Shown in pieces: positions 6,630 to 15,411 of a DNA stretch of 56,686 nt (positions within the stretch are counted from its first letter, which is position 1; every line of letters begins with the position of its first letter). The stretch lies in assembly GCF_001643375.1 (NCBI RefSeq), contig NZ_LSHB01000078.1, positions 1-56,686 on the forward strand, in the 5' to 3' direction. The notes below the pieces were generated by a model that ran no database searches, was not told where the DNA came from, and saw nothing but the letters and a program-made list of their open reading frames with translations. A program made the translations under genes and the position numbers. Origin of the DNA: Chryseobacterium sp. FP211-J200. Its GTDB lineage: Bacteria > Bacteroidota > Bacteroidia > Flavobacteriales > Weeksellaceae.

Positions 6630-9509
6630 ATGATTAAAAAACTATCATTAATCTCCTTATTCACAATGCTTCCAGCATCATTTTATTATGCACAGACGAC
6701 TGTTTTTGCATACCTGAAAGATGCTGATGGGAAACCCGTGGAAAAAGCACAAGTGGATCTAAAAGGAGAAGGTAATAGTGTTTCGGCAGACAAAATTGGA
6801 TATTTCCAGTTTGTAGATTTGAAAACCGGACATTATCAGATTGTGGTATCAAAATCCAATTTCGAAACGAAAACTTTGGAATTTGACATCACCACAGAAA
6901 AGAAAAAAGACTTAGGGGTAATCACCCTTTATTCTTCTTTAACAGGGGCTGACCAAGGGCTTGCAATCCTTGATAATGGCGACGATGAAGGAGGTAGCCA
7001 GTCTTCAACGGTTGGATTATTGCAATCTTCCCAAGATGTTTTCAACAGAATTGCAAGTTTTGACCTTGGCGCTTACTGGTTCAGACCAAGAGGTGTTGAC
7101 GGGCGAACTTCTGAAAACATGTTGAATGGTGTTTCTATGGTGAAATCTGATAATGGAAATGTCGATTTCTCTAACTGGGGAGGACTTAATGAAATCGTAA
7201 GATATCCAGAGATCTCTGCTAACCACGCACCTTCAGAATATGCATTTGGTGGGTCAAGTGGTGTGGTCTATAAAAATACAAAAGCCAGCGAATACAGAAA
7301 AGGATTCCAGGCAGTATACTCTATTACTAATAGAAATTACAGACAAAGAGTCTCTTTGAGATATTCTTCTGGAATGTCAAAAAGTGGATGGGCATTCACC
7401 TTAATGGGTGCTAAAAGATGGGCAGAAGAAGGTATCCAAGATGGAACTTTCTATGATGCTTATGGAACGTATTTAGGCGTTGAGAAAAAGTTCAGTGACA
7501 GTCATACCATGACTTTCAATGCATTTGCATCGCCATACAGAAGATCTACTTCTAGTCCAAGCACACAAGAAGTCTATGACTACAGAGGTGTACATTACAA
7601 CTCTTATTGGGGATGGCAAGATGGTGAGAAAAGAAGTGAAAGAGTTAGAAAAGGTTTCCAACCAATCTTCCAATTGCAGGATTTTTGGAAAATCAATAAA
7701 AAATCAAACCTTTGGACGTCTCTTTCTTATCAATTTGGAAAAGACAAAGGTTCTAGGCTAGATTGGCAAAGTGTACCAAATCCTTCTCCTACATATTACA
7801 GAAACTTACCAAGTTATTTCGGATCTTTGAATCCAGATGCTTTCACTTGGGATCCTGTTTCGGGTAACTATCTTGCTGCAGGTGATGCCTACCAAACTTC
7901 GAAAACAGCTTGGGAAAATGGAGATCCAAATGTAACTCAGATCAATTGGAATAGATTGTATGCTGCTAATATAGGTCAAGATCCTGTCAATCAATACGGT
8001 GTAACTGGGAAAAGAGCATTGTACTATCTTGTAAACGATGTAAGTGATGATAAAGTTTGGAATGCAGCTACGCATTACACTTACAACTTTACAGACAAGT
8101 CGAAATTTATGTTAAATATCTCTTATCAGAACTACAGATCGGAGCTTTATAGAGAAGTTAATGACTTGTTAGGAGCAGATTTTGTTTTGAACAGAGACCC
8201 TTTTGCTGCGACAAATAATCCTGGAACGTCTGCTTTATATAATGAAGGAGAGACCAATGTTGCTAAAAAAGAAGGAGACAGATTGCTTTATAATTATATC
8301 TTCAGAAGACAGGAAGTTAAAGTGAATCCTGGTTTCAAATTCTCAGAAGGTAAATTCGATGTTTTTGTATCAGGTCTTGCAGGTTATTCAACTTCTAGCA
8401 GAGAAGGATTGTTCAAGCATTATTTATATGCAGATTCATTCGGGAAAAGTAAAGATTATGAATTCTGGAATTTCGGTTTGAAAGGTCAGATCATCTATAA
8501 AATAAATGGAAGAAACTTCTTAGTTTATAACGGTAGCTACTTCTCACAAGCACCATATTTGGAAGATCTTTTCATCAACCCAAGACTTAATGCATCTGTT
8601 GCTCCTAATATCAAGAATACGGTAGTTAATGCAAATGACTTGAGCTATGTGATCAATTCTCCACTATTCAAGATCAGGGCATCCGTATTTTTAATTGATA
8701 CTCAGAATGAAACAAATGTTCAGAGATTTTTCGCCGATGGTATCCAGATCGATAATTCTATCACTGGAGGTACAACAGATTCCAATACCGGTGGACAATA
8801 TATTCAGAGTGCCTTTGTAACTCAGGTGATGTCCAATGTAGAGAAAAGAAATCTGGGTGCTGAACTTGGAGTTGACTTCAAAGTATTACCGACATTGTCT
8901 CTGCAAGGTGTTGCTAGTTACGGCCAATATACTTACCGTAATGATCCGAATGTTTACTTTGCATCTGATGCGATCGGGGTTTTTGGAAATGGACAGTCCT
9001 TCGTGCAATTCGGAAAATCAAATCTTAAAGATTACAAACAAGGCGGAACACCTCAGATGGCATTCTCCGCTGGATTCAGATACAGCTCTCCAAAATACTG
9101 GTGGGTTGGGGCAAACTGGAACTATTTGGATAACAATTATCTAGACCCTTCTGCTTTGCTAAGATCACAAAGTTTTATACAAAACAGTAACTCTGGTACA
9201 CCTTACGCAAATGTGGATGATGCTGAATTGAGAAGACTTTTGGCACCAAACAAACTACCTGCTGCTTATTTCATCAATGCAAATGTTGGTAAGTCTTGGT
9301 TGATGGGCAAATATTATTTATTGATCTCTGCGAGTGTAAATAATATTTTTGACAATACTAAATATATTACAGGAGGTTTTGAGCAAACTAGAAACGTTAA
9401 GTTTGATGGCTTCCAGGAGGATTTTAATAGAAGTCAAACATTATTCGGTCCTAAGTATTGGTTTACACAAGGGCGTTCCTATTTCGTGAATTTACAAGTA
9501 AGATTTTAA
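6630..9509 (+). CDS. TonB-dependent receptor with carboxypeptidase-regulatory-like N-terminal domain
   Basis: 959 residues. A signal peptide (cleavage after about residue 21) is followed by a CarboxypepD_reg-like beta sandwich at about 22-100 (VFAYLKDADGKPVEKAQV), a plug domain at about 110-240, and a large outer-membrane beta barrel ending in the aromatic VNLQVRF. It imports a ligand across the outer membrane using TonB energy. It is followed after 13 nt by a DUF5689 lipoprotein, so the two are co-transcribed, and is divergent from a secreted nuclease/phosphatase. That context suggests phosphate or nucleic-acid-derived substrates, but the ligand cannot be read from the sequence. Confidence 0.93.
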   Translation: MIKKLSLISLFTMLPASFYYAQTTVFAYLKDADGKPVEKAQVDLKGEGNSVSADKIGYFQFVDLKTGHYQIVVSKSNFETKTLEFDITTEKKKDLGVITLYSSLTGADQGLAILDNGDDEGGSQSSTVGLLQSSQDVFNRIASFDLGAYWFRPRGVDGRTSENMLNGVSMVKSDNGNVDFSNWGGLNEIVRYPEISANHAPSEYAFGGSSGVVYKNTKASEYRKGFQAVYSITNRNYRQRVSLRYSSGMSKSGWAFTLMGAKRWAEEGIQDGTFYDAYGTYLGVEKKFSDSHTMTFNAFASPYRRSTSSPSTQEVYDYRGVHYNSYWGWQDGEKRSERVRKGFQPIFQLQDFWKINKKSNLWTSLSYQFGKDKGSRLDWQSVPNPSPTYYRNLPSYFGSLNPDAFTWDPVSGNYLAAGDAYQTSKTAWENGDPNVTQINWNRLYAANIGQDPVNQYGVTGKRALYYLVNDVSDDKVWNAATHYTYNFTDKSKFMLNISYQNYRSELYREVNDLLGADFVLNRDPFAATNNPGTSALYNEGETNVAKKEGDRLLYNYIFRRQEVKVNPGFKFSEGKFDVFVSGLAGYSTSSREGLFKHYLYADSFGKSKDYEFWNFGLKGQIIYKINGRNFLVYNGSYFSQAPYLEDLFINPRLNASVAPNIKNTVVNANDLSYVINSPLFKIRASVFLIDTQNETNVQRFFADGIQIDNSITGGTTDSNTGGQYIQSAFVTQVMSNVEKRNLGAELGVDFKVLPTLSLQGVASYGQYTYRNDPNVYFASDAIGVFGNGQSFVQFGKSNLKDYKQGGTPQMAFSAGFRYSSPKYWWVGANWNYLDNNYLDPSALLRSQSFIQNSNSGTPYANVDDAELRRLLAPNKLPAAYFINANVGKSWLMGKYYLLISASVNNIFDNTKYITGGFEQTRNVKFDGFQEDFNRSQTLFGPKYWFTQGRSYFVNLQVRF

Positions 9510-9522
9510 AAAATTAAAAAAA

Positions 9523-10938
9523 ATGAAAACATATACAACAATCAAAACATTGGTTTTCTCTGCAATTGTTGCAACAACCTTTACTTCGTGCGTCAAAGAT
9601 GATGACTGGAACGCTCCAGAAATCCTGTGCAATAATAGATTCGACGCACCAACTACTGAAATGGCAGCTTTTGCAGCTTTAGCACCAACAACTGGAACGT
9701 ATAAAGTTCCTGCAGATGGAGCACCAGTAATTTTTGATGCCTATGTGGTGTCTTCTGATGAAAGTGGTAACTTTTACAAAACGATTTCATTCCAAGATAA
9801 ACCCGAGAATCCTACTGTAGGTTTACAGATGGAAGTTGATAAAGCTTCCAACTATGCAGATTTCCCGGTGGGAGCACATATACGTATAAAAGCAAACGGA
9901 TTAGTTTTAGGATTAGATAGAGGGACTGTCAAAATTGGATCTATTGATCCGACATATCCTATCGGAAGAATCCCAAGTATCCTTTTAACCAGATATCTTG
10001 CTGGTGTTTGTAATGGAGAAAACAGAATGGATATAGCTACATTGGTGCCTACTAAAATTGCAACTTTAAACTTAGCAAAACAATCAAAGTATATAAATAC
10101 ACTAGTTCAGGTTTCTGATGTACAGTTTAAGTTAGATGATCCAACAAAACCATACACCTATATTAGCTATACCGCAGGAGTTGGACAAAATACAGATAGA
10201 GATATCGAGGGTAAAAATGGAAATACCACTGTAATTAGAAATTCTGGTTTTTCTACATTTGGTTCTACATTAGTTCCTACAAAAAGTGGTGATTTGACCT
10301 TTGTCGTTAGCAGATATGACTCTAACTGGCAAATGTTAATAAGAGGAACTTCAGATGTTAATTTTAATAATGATAGATTTCCATCAGGAGATCCAAACAC
10401 TCCAGATGATCCTTCGTCGACAGCGGTTAATCTTTTCGCTGGATCGGATTTTGAAAACTGGGCTACTTTTATTGGTAGTGTAAATAGTTTTGGAATCAAG
10501 CAGCCTCTTGCGCAAGGTGTTGGGCTTGGTTTAAATGGAAGCAATTCTGCACAAATTAAAGGAACAGCTGCTGGTAATGATTATTTGTTTACAGCAATAG
10601 CTCCAGCAGGTTTGCCAGCTAGTCCAAAAAGAATTACCTTTTATATTAAAGGAACATCGACTGGAAAATCACTTTCATTAAATGTTTACAGAACTTCAGG
10701 CTCACCAGCATACTACACCTATAATTTGTTGAATTTTACGAAAAGTTCTATCATTGATGTTTCTGATGCTAATGATTATAGAGGTGCAATTGATACAAAA
10801 GGAGAATGGATGCTTGTAGAAATTAATTTAGCAGGCGCGCCACTTATCAATTTGACTGCAGGCAAAGATATCTTCGCAATCAAAACCGGTTCTGCGGGAG
10901 TATATGATATTAATATTGATAATATCAAAATAGAATAA
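9523..10938 (+). CDS. DUF5689 domain lipoprotein, partner of the TonB receptor
   Basis: 471 residues. The signal ends in a lipobox (TTFTSC, Cys at about residue 23), so it is a lipoprotein, probably surface exposed. Residues about 40-290 match the DUF5689 pattern seen beside TonB receptors in Bacteroidota, including FDAYVVSSDESGNFYKTISFQD and LVQVSDVQFKL. After a DPNTPDDPSST linker, residues about 305-471 form a jelly-roll-like domain (FYIKGTSTGKSLSLNVYRTSG) resembling carbohydrate-binding or adhesive modules. It starts 13 nt after the receptor and ends at a strong terminator. It probably captures ligand for the receptor. Confidence 0.85.
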   Translation: MKTYTTIKTLVFSAIVATTFTSCVKDDDWNAPEILCNNRFDAPTTEMAAFAALAPTTGTYKVPADGAPVIFDAYVVSSDESGNFYKTISFQDKPENPTVGLQMEVDKASNYADFPVGAHIRIKANGLVLGLDRGTVKIGSIDPTYPIGRIPSILLTRYLAGVCNGENRMDIATLVPTKIATLNLAKQSKYINTLVQVSDVQFKLDDPTKPYTYISYTAGVGQNTDRDIEGKNGNTTVIRNSGFSTFGSTLVPTKSGDLTFVVSRYDSNWQMLIRGTSDVNFNNDRFPSGDPNTPDDPSSTAVNLFAGSDFENWATFIGSVNSFGIKQPLAQGVGLGLNGSNSAQIKGTAAGNDYLFTAIAPAGLPASPKRITFYIKGTSTGKSLSLNVYRTSGSPAYYTYNLLNFTKSSIIDVSDANDYRGAIDTKGEWMLVEINLAGAPLINLTAGKDIFAIKTGSAGVYDINIDNIKIE

Positions 10939-10960
10939 TAAAGGGATTTATTAAAAACCG

Positions 10961-10988
10961 AAAAAGACCGCACATCGCGGTCTTTTTT
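10961..10988. terminator. Bidirectional terminator, DUF5689 / DUF4126
   Basis: Stem AAAAAGACCGC with GCGGTCTTTTT and a 5-nt loop, between two convergent genes. Confidence 0.88.
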
Positions 10989-10992
10989 TATT

Positions 10993-11586
10993 TCAAAATA
11001 TCCCAGAATTCTGCGTTTTCATTTTCCGCCACAGCTTCCGCCCAAAAAATAAAACCAGAATTATTAGTGCAATCGCCAAAATAAAAGCGATCACAGGAAG
11101 AAAGATAGAAAGAACAGACATCAATCCTGCTCCGGCTGTTTCCGTTGTTGCTACAAGGTTATTTCCAATTCCGCCCGTTGTAGCCGTTGAGGCAGCACGA
11201 GTTCCTGCGAATCCCGACGCGATGGTCGCAGCAGTTCCACCACCAGCGATCAATGCCAAAGCCCATTGCGGAAAAGTTCCCAGCTCCATAAACTGACTGG
11301 CAAACAAAACGGATCCAGCAATTGTCGCCAAAGGAATGGATAAAGTATCAAGGAAATTATCAACTACTGGAATATAATAGGCAAGAACTTCTATCAAAGT
11401 CGCAGCGCCTGTGGTAATAAGAGTCGGTAATCCAGATAGCCATTCGAAGTTGTCACCCATTGGGATCCAACCGAAATAGGAAGCCAGGCTCACAGCAAAT
11501 AATGGTAAGAAAACACGGAAACCAGAAGCCGCAGCCAATCCAATTCCGATAAAAGTACTTAATAGATAGGGTAAGATATCAGCCAT
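10993..11586 (-). CDS. DUF4126 family membrane protein
   Basis: 197 residues, strongly hydrophobic, with about five to six membrane segments and glycine/alanine-rich stretches (IAGGGTAATIASGFAGTRAAS). The N-terminal segment TFIGIGLAAASGFRVFLPLF is characteristic of DUF4126. The C-terminus is basic (FGRKLWRKMK), so it is probably cytoplasmic. The function is unknown. A 12-bp inverted repeat (11585-11618) overlaps the start codon region and may be an operator or hairpin that controls this gene. Confidence 0.85.
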   Translation of the reverse strand: MADILPYLLSTFIGIGLAAASGFRVFLPLFAVSLASYFGWIPMGDNFEWLSGLPTLITTGAATLIEVLAYYIPVVDNFLDTLSIPLATIAGSVLFASQFMELGTFPQWALALIAGGGTAATIASGFAGTRAASTATTGGIGNNLVATTETAGAGLMSVLSIFLPVIAFILAIALIILVLFFGRKLWRKMKTQNSGIF

Positions 11587-11618
11587 TTGTAATTTTGTTT
11601 GAGAATAAAATTACAAAT
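11585..11618. promoter_or_regulatory. Inverted repeat at the DUF4126 start
   Basis: Perfect 12-bp arms ATTTGTAATTTT and AAAATTACAAAT around a 10-bp loop, adjacent to the DUF4126 ATG on the minus strand. There is no T run, so it is unlikely to be a terminator. It could be a dimeric operator or a translation-blocking hairpin. Confidence 0.5.
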
Positions 11619-11683
11619 AAAAACAGATGCAAAGTCAGTATCAGTTAAAATCTAACTTCTAATATCTCACATCTAGCTTCTCT

Positions 11684-12058
11684 TTAAGATTCAGATTTCT
11701 TTTTGCAGAGATTCAAAAATTGTTTTTCCACCACAGAAAAATTCTCCGGCATTTCCTTTGAGGCCCAGAAAAGCATCACAATCGATCTTTCTTTGAAAGC
11801 CTCTAGGTAGATTGCCTTGTTTAATCGGTAAGATTCTCTTAGTAAGCGTTTTATGCGGTTTCTATCTACGGCTTTTTTGAAAAATTTCTTACCTACAGAA
11901 ACACCAACTCTATGATTGGGAACCGAAAAACTATCGGTAGATTTGATATGAATAACTCGAATATTGTCCACGGTCAGCCATTTACCTTTCTTAAAAAGAT
12001 GGTCGATCTCGGATTTTCTTTTCAGTTTTTCGTGTGTGGGGAAACTGTTTATTTTCAT
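11684..12058 (-). CDS. rnpA: Ribonuclease P protein component
   Basis: A 124-residue basic protein that assists the catalytic RNase P RNA in trimming tRNA 5' ends. The conserved RNR motif is present in KKAVDRNRIKRLLRESYR (about residues 57-75), and the length is usual. It lies 8 nt downstream of tcdA and so belongs to a tRNA-related operon TatD-tcdA-rnpA, rather than sitting next to rpmH as in many bacteria. A start at ATG 12058 gives MKINSFPTHEKLKRKSEI, a typical family N-terminus. Confidence 0.95.
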   Translation of the reverse strand: MKINSFPTHEKLKRKSEIDHLFKKGKWLTVDNIRVIHIKSTDSFSVPNHRVGVSVGKKFFKKAVDRNRIKRLLRESYRLNKAIYLEAFKERSIVMLFWASKEMPENFSVVEKQFLNLCKKKSES

Positions 12059-12066
12059 CGGAAAAA

Positions 12067-12792
12067 TTATTCTTTTCCGGTTAAGTAATTAATGACTTCA
12101 GCCGCAGCATACAATCCGAATATCGCAGGAATAAAACTGATCGTTCCATAAAAAGACCTTTTGAAATTAGTTCCATCTGTCATTTTTAAGCTTTCTTCAT
12201 CTTGCAATTCGGTAGAAAAAACACAACGGAAACCTTTGTCGATCTTCTCTTTTTTGAGACGTTTTCTTACTTGTCTTGCAAGCAGGCAATTGTTGGTTTT
12301 ATGGATGTCTCGCACCATCACTTTGCTTGGGTCAGATTTTCCGCCTGCTCCCATGGATGAAACGAGTTTGGTCTTACTCCTTCTGCAAGCGATGATCAAA
12401 GCAATTTTTGGTGTCAAAGAATCAATACAGTCCAAAACGTAATCGAATTTTTCTGATCGAATGAGCTCGTTCATTCTTTCCGGCTCCAGAAACTCATTAA
12501 GTTTAGTCAGGTCAAGTCTTGGATTGATGTCCATCAAACGGTCTCCAACCAAATCAACTTTGTGCTGTCCAATCGTAGAATGAAGCGCCGGTAATTGACG
12601 ATTGATATTGGTAATGTCAACCACATCGCCATCCACGATCACCATTTTTCCAATGCCGGCTCTCGCCAAAAATTCTGCTGCGAAAGAGCCAACGCCACCC
12701 AATCCAACCACCAAAACTTTAGCATTTTGAAGTTTTTCGATGCCATCTTCCTTGATCAATAATTCAGTGCGTTCCAGCCAAAATTTATCCAT
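12067..12792 (-). CDS. tcdA: tRNA threonylcarbamoyladenosine dehydratase
   Basis: A 241-residue E1-like enzyme that cyclises t6A37 of tRNA to ct6A using ATP. The nucleotide-binding glycine loop is VVGLGGVGSFAAEFLARAGIG at about residues 29-49, followed by VDGDVVDITNINRQ. The DCIDS segment and the conserved SSMGAGGK are present. It overlaps the upstream TatD gene by 8 nt and precedes rnpA by 8 nt, forming a tightly coupled tRNA/RNA maintenance operon. Other ThiF/MoeB-like E1 proteins are possible, but length and motifs match the TcdA (CsdL) branch. Confidence 0.92.
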   Translation of the reverse strand: MDKFWLERTELLIKEDGIEKLQNAKVLVVGLGGVGSFAAEFLARAGIGKMVIVDGDVVDITNINRQLPALHSTIGQHKVDLVGDRLMDINPRLDLTKLNEFLEPERMNELIRSEKFDYVLDCIDSLTPKIALIIACRRSKTKLVSSMGAGGKSDPSKVMVRDIHKTNNCLLARQVRKRLKKEKIDKGFRCVFSTELQDEESLKMTDGTNFKRSFYGTISFIPAIFGLYAAAEVINYLTGKE

Positions 12793-13408
12793 GCCTAACT
12801 ATATTATCCAGATTTTCCCACATTTGGTCTTTTAGATTTTCCAAAGAAATTGATCTGATCTCAGCCACTTTTTCATAAAGTTCACTAATTTCAAAATCAG
12901 AATCATCGGTTTCCAAAAAAAAACTTCTGATGGGAATGTTTTTAATTGTATTCTGCAAAGGTAAGTGATCTAGTGCTGCTTTTCCAAAACTGAGGTAAAA
13001 GCCTGCGTCCAGAAGTTCTTGTGCAATATTTTCTTTCTTATTGAAACCGTGAATGACCAAAGGGACCTTTGCTGTTTTATAATGTAAAATTTGAGAAAAA
13101 CGTCTTACACAGTGGATGATGATGGGTTTTTTGATTTCTTCTGCCCAATTGATGTGTGCCTGGAAGATTTCATTTTGAAGTTTCTCATCGATATCGATCA
13201 ATCCGTCCAATCCACATTCGCCGATGGCCAGGCAATTCTCTGATAGTGAGATCTTTTTTATCGACTCAAGATCTGTTTGCCAATTATCCGTAATGTCTTT
13301 TGGATGCAAACCTGCAGAGAATTTTCCCGCTGGAATTTCGTCAGTGAGATTAAGACTGTAAATCCCATTTTTGTTGCGTTGATGATGATGAAAATCCAAA
13401 AAATCCAT
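12785..13408 (-). CDS. TatD family metal-dependent hydrolase
   Basis: 207 residues, shorter than the usual ~255 for TatD. Metal-binding motifs are visible: an N-terminal HH cluster (FLDFHHHQ), GECGLD, IIHCVRR, VIHGF and the terminal FLETDDSD. TatD enzymes are Mg-dependent 3'-5' exonucleases or deoxyribonucleases of the amidohydrolase fold. The start is set at ATG 13408, because a TTG at 13414 lies inside the -7 box TATCTTTG (13412-13419). That spacing implies a leaderless message. It is the first gene of the TatD-tcdA-rnpA operon. The shorter length is mainly in loops and the C-terminus, with the core motifs retained. Confidence 0.85.
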   Translation of the reverse strand: MDFLDFHHHQRNKNGIYSLNLTDEIPAGKFSAGLHPKDITDNWQTDLESIKKISLSENCLAIGECGLDGLIDIDEKLQNEIFQAHINWAEEIKKPIIIHCVRRFSQILHYKTAKVPLVIHGFNKKENIAQELLDAGFYLSFGKAALDHLPLQNTIKNIPIRSFFLETDDSDFEISELYEKVAEIRSISLENLKDQMWENLDNIVRHG

Positions 13409-13411
13409 AGT

Positions 13412-13419
13412 CAAAGATA
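13412..13419 (-). promoter_or_regulatory. -7 box of the TatD-tcdA-rnpA operon
   Basis: TATCTTTG on the minus strand ends only 3 bp before the TatD ATG (13408). If it is the promoter, transcription starts at or next to the A of ATG. Confidence 0.6.
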
Positions 13420-13552
13420 GGGAATTAAGTTTTTTTGAAATACCGATTTACTGATCGTAATTCTTCGATTTCGAGAATGGAGATCATAACATAATATTCT
13501 ATTGTAATTAACCAAAATAAGTGTTAAATTTACATTCTATCGTTGAAAATAA

Positions 13553-14182
13553 ATGAAGAAAAAATTTACTGATAAGCAGATAAAGATCCTGGATGTTGCG
13601 GAGGAATTGATCGCCAAAAAAGGCTTCGATGGTACTTCTGTGCGCGATATCTGTACCAAGGCCAACATCAATGTGGCGATGATCTCGTATTACTTCGGTT
13701 CCAAGGAGAAGATGATGTCCTACCTTTATCAGTACCGTGTTCAGCGAACGAAGGAGAGTTTTTCGGAATTTGCCCAGACGATAAAAGAAGGCAAGCCGGA
13801 AATGCAGATGAAGGAGATCATCAACTATATTGTGTCTCTACTTTTCAAATACAGTTATTTTCACGGTTTTGTGACTCAAGAAATTAGAACTCAGGACAAC
13901 GTAAAAGATGATTTGCTGGAGTTTTATCAGATCTGCGTGGCAAGGTTGGACGATATCGTGAAAAAGGGAATCGTCTCGGGTGTTTTTCACAATGCGCCAA
14001 AATCAGAAGATATTCTTACGATGATCATTGGATCTACCTTGTTCGTCATTAGGAATCGTAATTTCTATGAGCTCTACATTCCTGCAACCAACGAGGCGCA
14101 GTACATGAAAGAAGCAGAACAGAAATTGAGGAGCAGCATTCTCTTGAGTGTTTTTGCACTCTTGGATTATGATGCAGAATAG
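13553..14182 (+). CDS. TetR/AcrR family transcriptional regulator
   Basis: 209 residues. The N-terminal TetR DNA-binding domain is clear at residues 6-52: KILDVAEELIAKKGFDGTSV, then IANINVAMISYYFGSKEKM-like helix-turn-helix residues (NINVAMISYYFGSKEKMM). The C-terminal ligand domain is all-helical and unrecognised. It is convergent with the serine hydrolase gene, one base between stops, so its target is not obvious from position. In Flavobacteriia this subtype often regulates efflux operons, but none is adjacent here. The start ATG 13553 fits the family N-terminus. Confidence 0.9.
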   Translation: MKKKFTDKQIKILDVAEELIAKKGFDGTSVRDICTKANINVAMISYYFGSKEKMMSYLYQYRVQRTKESFSEFAQTIKEGKPEMQMKEIINYIVSLLFKYSYFHGFVTQEIRTQDNVKDDLLEFYQICVARLDDIVKKGIVSGVFHNAPKSEDILTMIIGSTLFVIRNRNFYELYIPATNEAQYMKEAEQKLRSSILLSVFALLDYDAE

Positions 14183-14183
14183 T

Positions 14184-15326
14184 TTATTTCTCTATAAGCT
14201 TTAAAGCTTCATTAATGTAAAATTCCACTTCTGCCGGGCGGTTCTTCGAATCTTTTTCAAGGCCTTCTTTGTTGCCAAGTCTTACAATGATCATATCATA
14301 TTCTGGAATTAGGATGACGTATTGCCCGTAAAGTCCGCGAAGATAATAGTGGTGGATCTTTACGTCATAATTGATCCAGACTCCCAAACCATAAACCCCA
14401 TTTGATTGTGCCGATGGTGTGATCATATTTTCAACAAATGATTCATCGATCAAAGGCATATTTCCAAATTTCCCTTTGTTAAGAAGTAGAGAACCAAGCT
14501 TTGCAAAATCCCGTGCGTTGGATTGGATGCAGCAAAATGCTTTTTCAATTCCAAGGTCATCAGTTGACCATTCCGCATTCTGTTCCATTCCTAAAGGTCT
14601 CCAGAGTTTTGCAGAAGCGTAAGTAGCAAGTGGCATTCCCACTGCCCTTCCAACCGCGAGCCCCAAAAGTTGAGTGGCGCCACTTTGATATTCAAATTTT
14701 TCTCCCGGATTTTGCTTGAGTTTTTTCTGAAAGACCACGTTTGCCAGTGACGAGCCATAGTAGGCGGCCGCATTGGGGCCAAATGGATTCTTATAATTTT
14801 CTTCCCAGTCCAATCCAGCTTCCATAGACGCAAGATTTCCTAAGGTTAGATTTTTCCCAAATTCCTTTTCGGCAATTTCTGGATAGAGGTCGGCAAGCTT
14901 CTGATCAATCCCGCTGATGCGCCCATCGTCTATCGCCTTGCCCAAGAGCAAAGCCGTAACTGTTTTCGCCATAGAGAAGGAATTGCTGGCCGTATTTTTC
15001 TTGTAGCCATCCCAATAATGTTCCTGCAAAAGTTTCCCATGTTGGATTACCAAGAAAGAAACCGATTCGGTCTCTTTCAGATGTTGTTCCAATTCCGGAG
15101 ACAGTTTTGTTTTATTATAATTAATGTCTGTCGGCCAAGGTTTTGGGTTACCTCTGGAAATTTTATTTGATGAAAAATATTTTCCGTCATCGATAGTTGA
15201 ACTGGATTCTCCCTTAAGATAAGTAAGTCTCACACCTTGGAAAAGATAGTTATAACCAGAAATGTAAATGGTCAGAATGATTCCGGCAACTATTAATAAG
15301 AATATGTTCAAAGGCTTTTTCAACAT
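14184..15326 (-). CDS. Serine hydrolase, beta-lactamase/PBP-like (class C type)
   Basis: 380 residues. An N-terminal membrane anchor (LNIFLLIVAGIILTIYISGY) is followed by a beta-lactamase-fold serine hydrolase. The catalytic SxxK is SMAK at residues 118-121, and the YxS/N motif is YQSG. The third, KTG-like, motif is replaced by the region RGLYGQYVILIPE. Such proteins act as esterases, D-aminopeptidases or peptidoglycan-modifying enzymes and only rarely confer beta-lactam resistance. It is likely inner-membrane anchored with a periplasmic domain. It is divergent from the DUF445 gene. The substrate is unknown. Confidence 0.87.
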   Translation of the reverse strand: MLKKPLNIFLLIVAGIILTIYISGYNYLFQGVRLTYLKGESSSTIDDGKYFSSNKISRGNPKPWPTDINYNKTKLSPELEQHLKETESVSFLVIQHGKLLQEHYWDGYKKNTASNSFSMAKTVTALLLGKAIDDGRISGIDQKLADLYPEIAEKEFGKNLTLGNLASMEAGLDWEENYKNPFGPNAAAYYGSSLANVVFQKKLKQNPGEKFEYQSGATQLLGLAVGRAVGMPLATYASAKLWRPLGMEQNAEWSTDDLGIEKAFCCIQSNARDFAKLGSLLLNKGKFGNMPLIDESFVENMITPSAQSNGVYGLGVWINYDVKIHHYYLRGLYGQYVILIPEYDMIIVRLGNKEGLEKDSKNRPAEVEFYINEALKLIEK

Positions 15327-15374
15327 TGTAAAATACTTTAATGTAAAAATAAATTTATTTTACTCAAATATCGA

Positions 15375-15382
15375 TAAATTTG
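15375..15382 (+). promoter_or_regulatory. -7 box upstream of the DUF445 gene
   Basis: TAAATTTG matches TANNTTTG, 29 bp before the chosen ATG at 15412. It supports that start over upstream in-frame codons, which overlap the divergent gene. Confidence 0.55.
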
Positions 15383-15411
15383 TTTGGAATGATTTTCGAT
15401 TTTTCTTTGCT

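Noticed and set aside
15268-15411. An N-terminal extension of the DUF445 protein
   Set aside because: It would overlap the divergent serine hydrolase gene and precede the -7 box at 15375. The extension has no family similarity.
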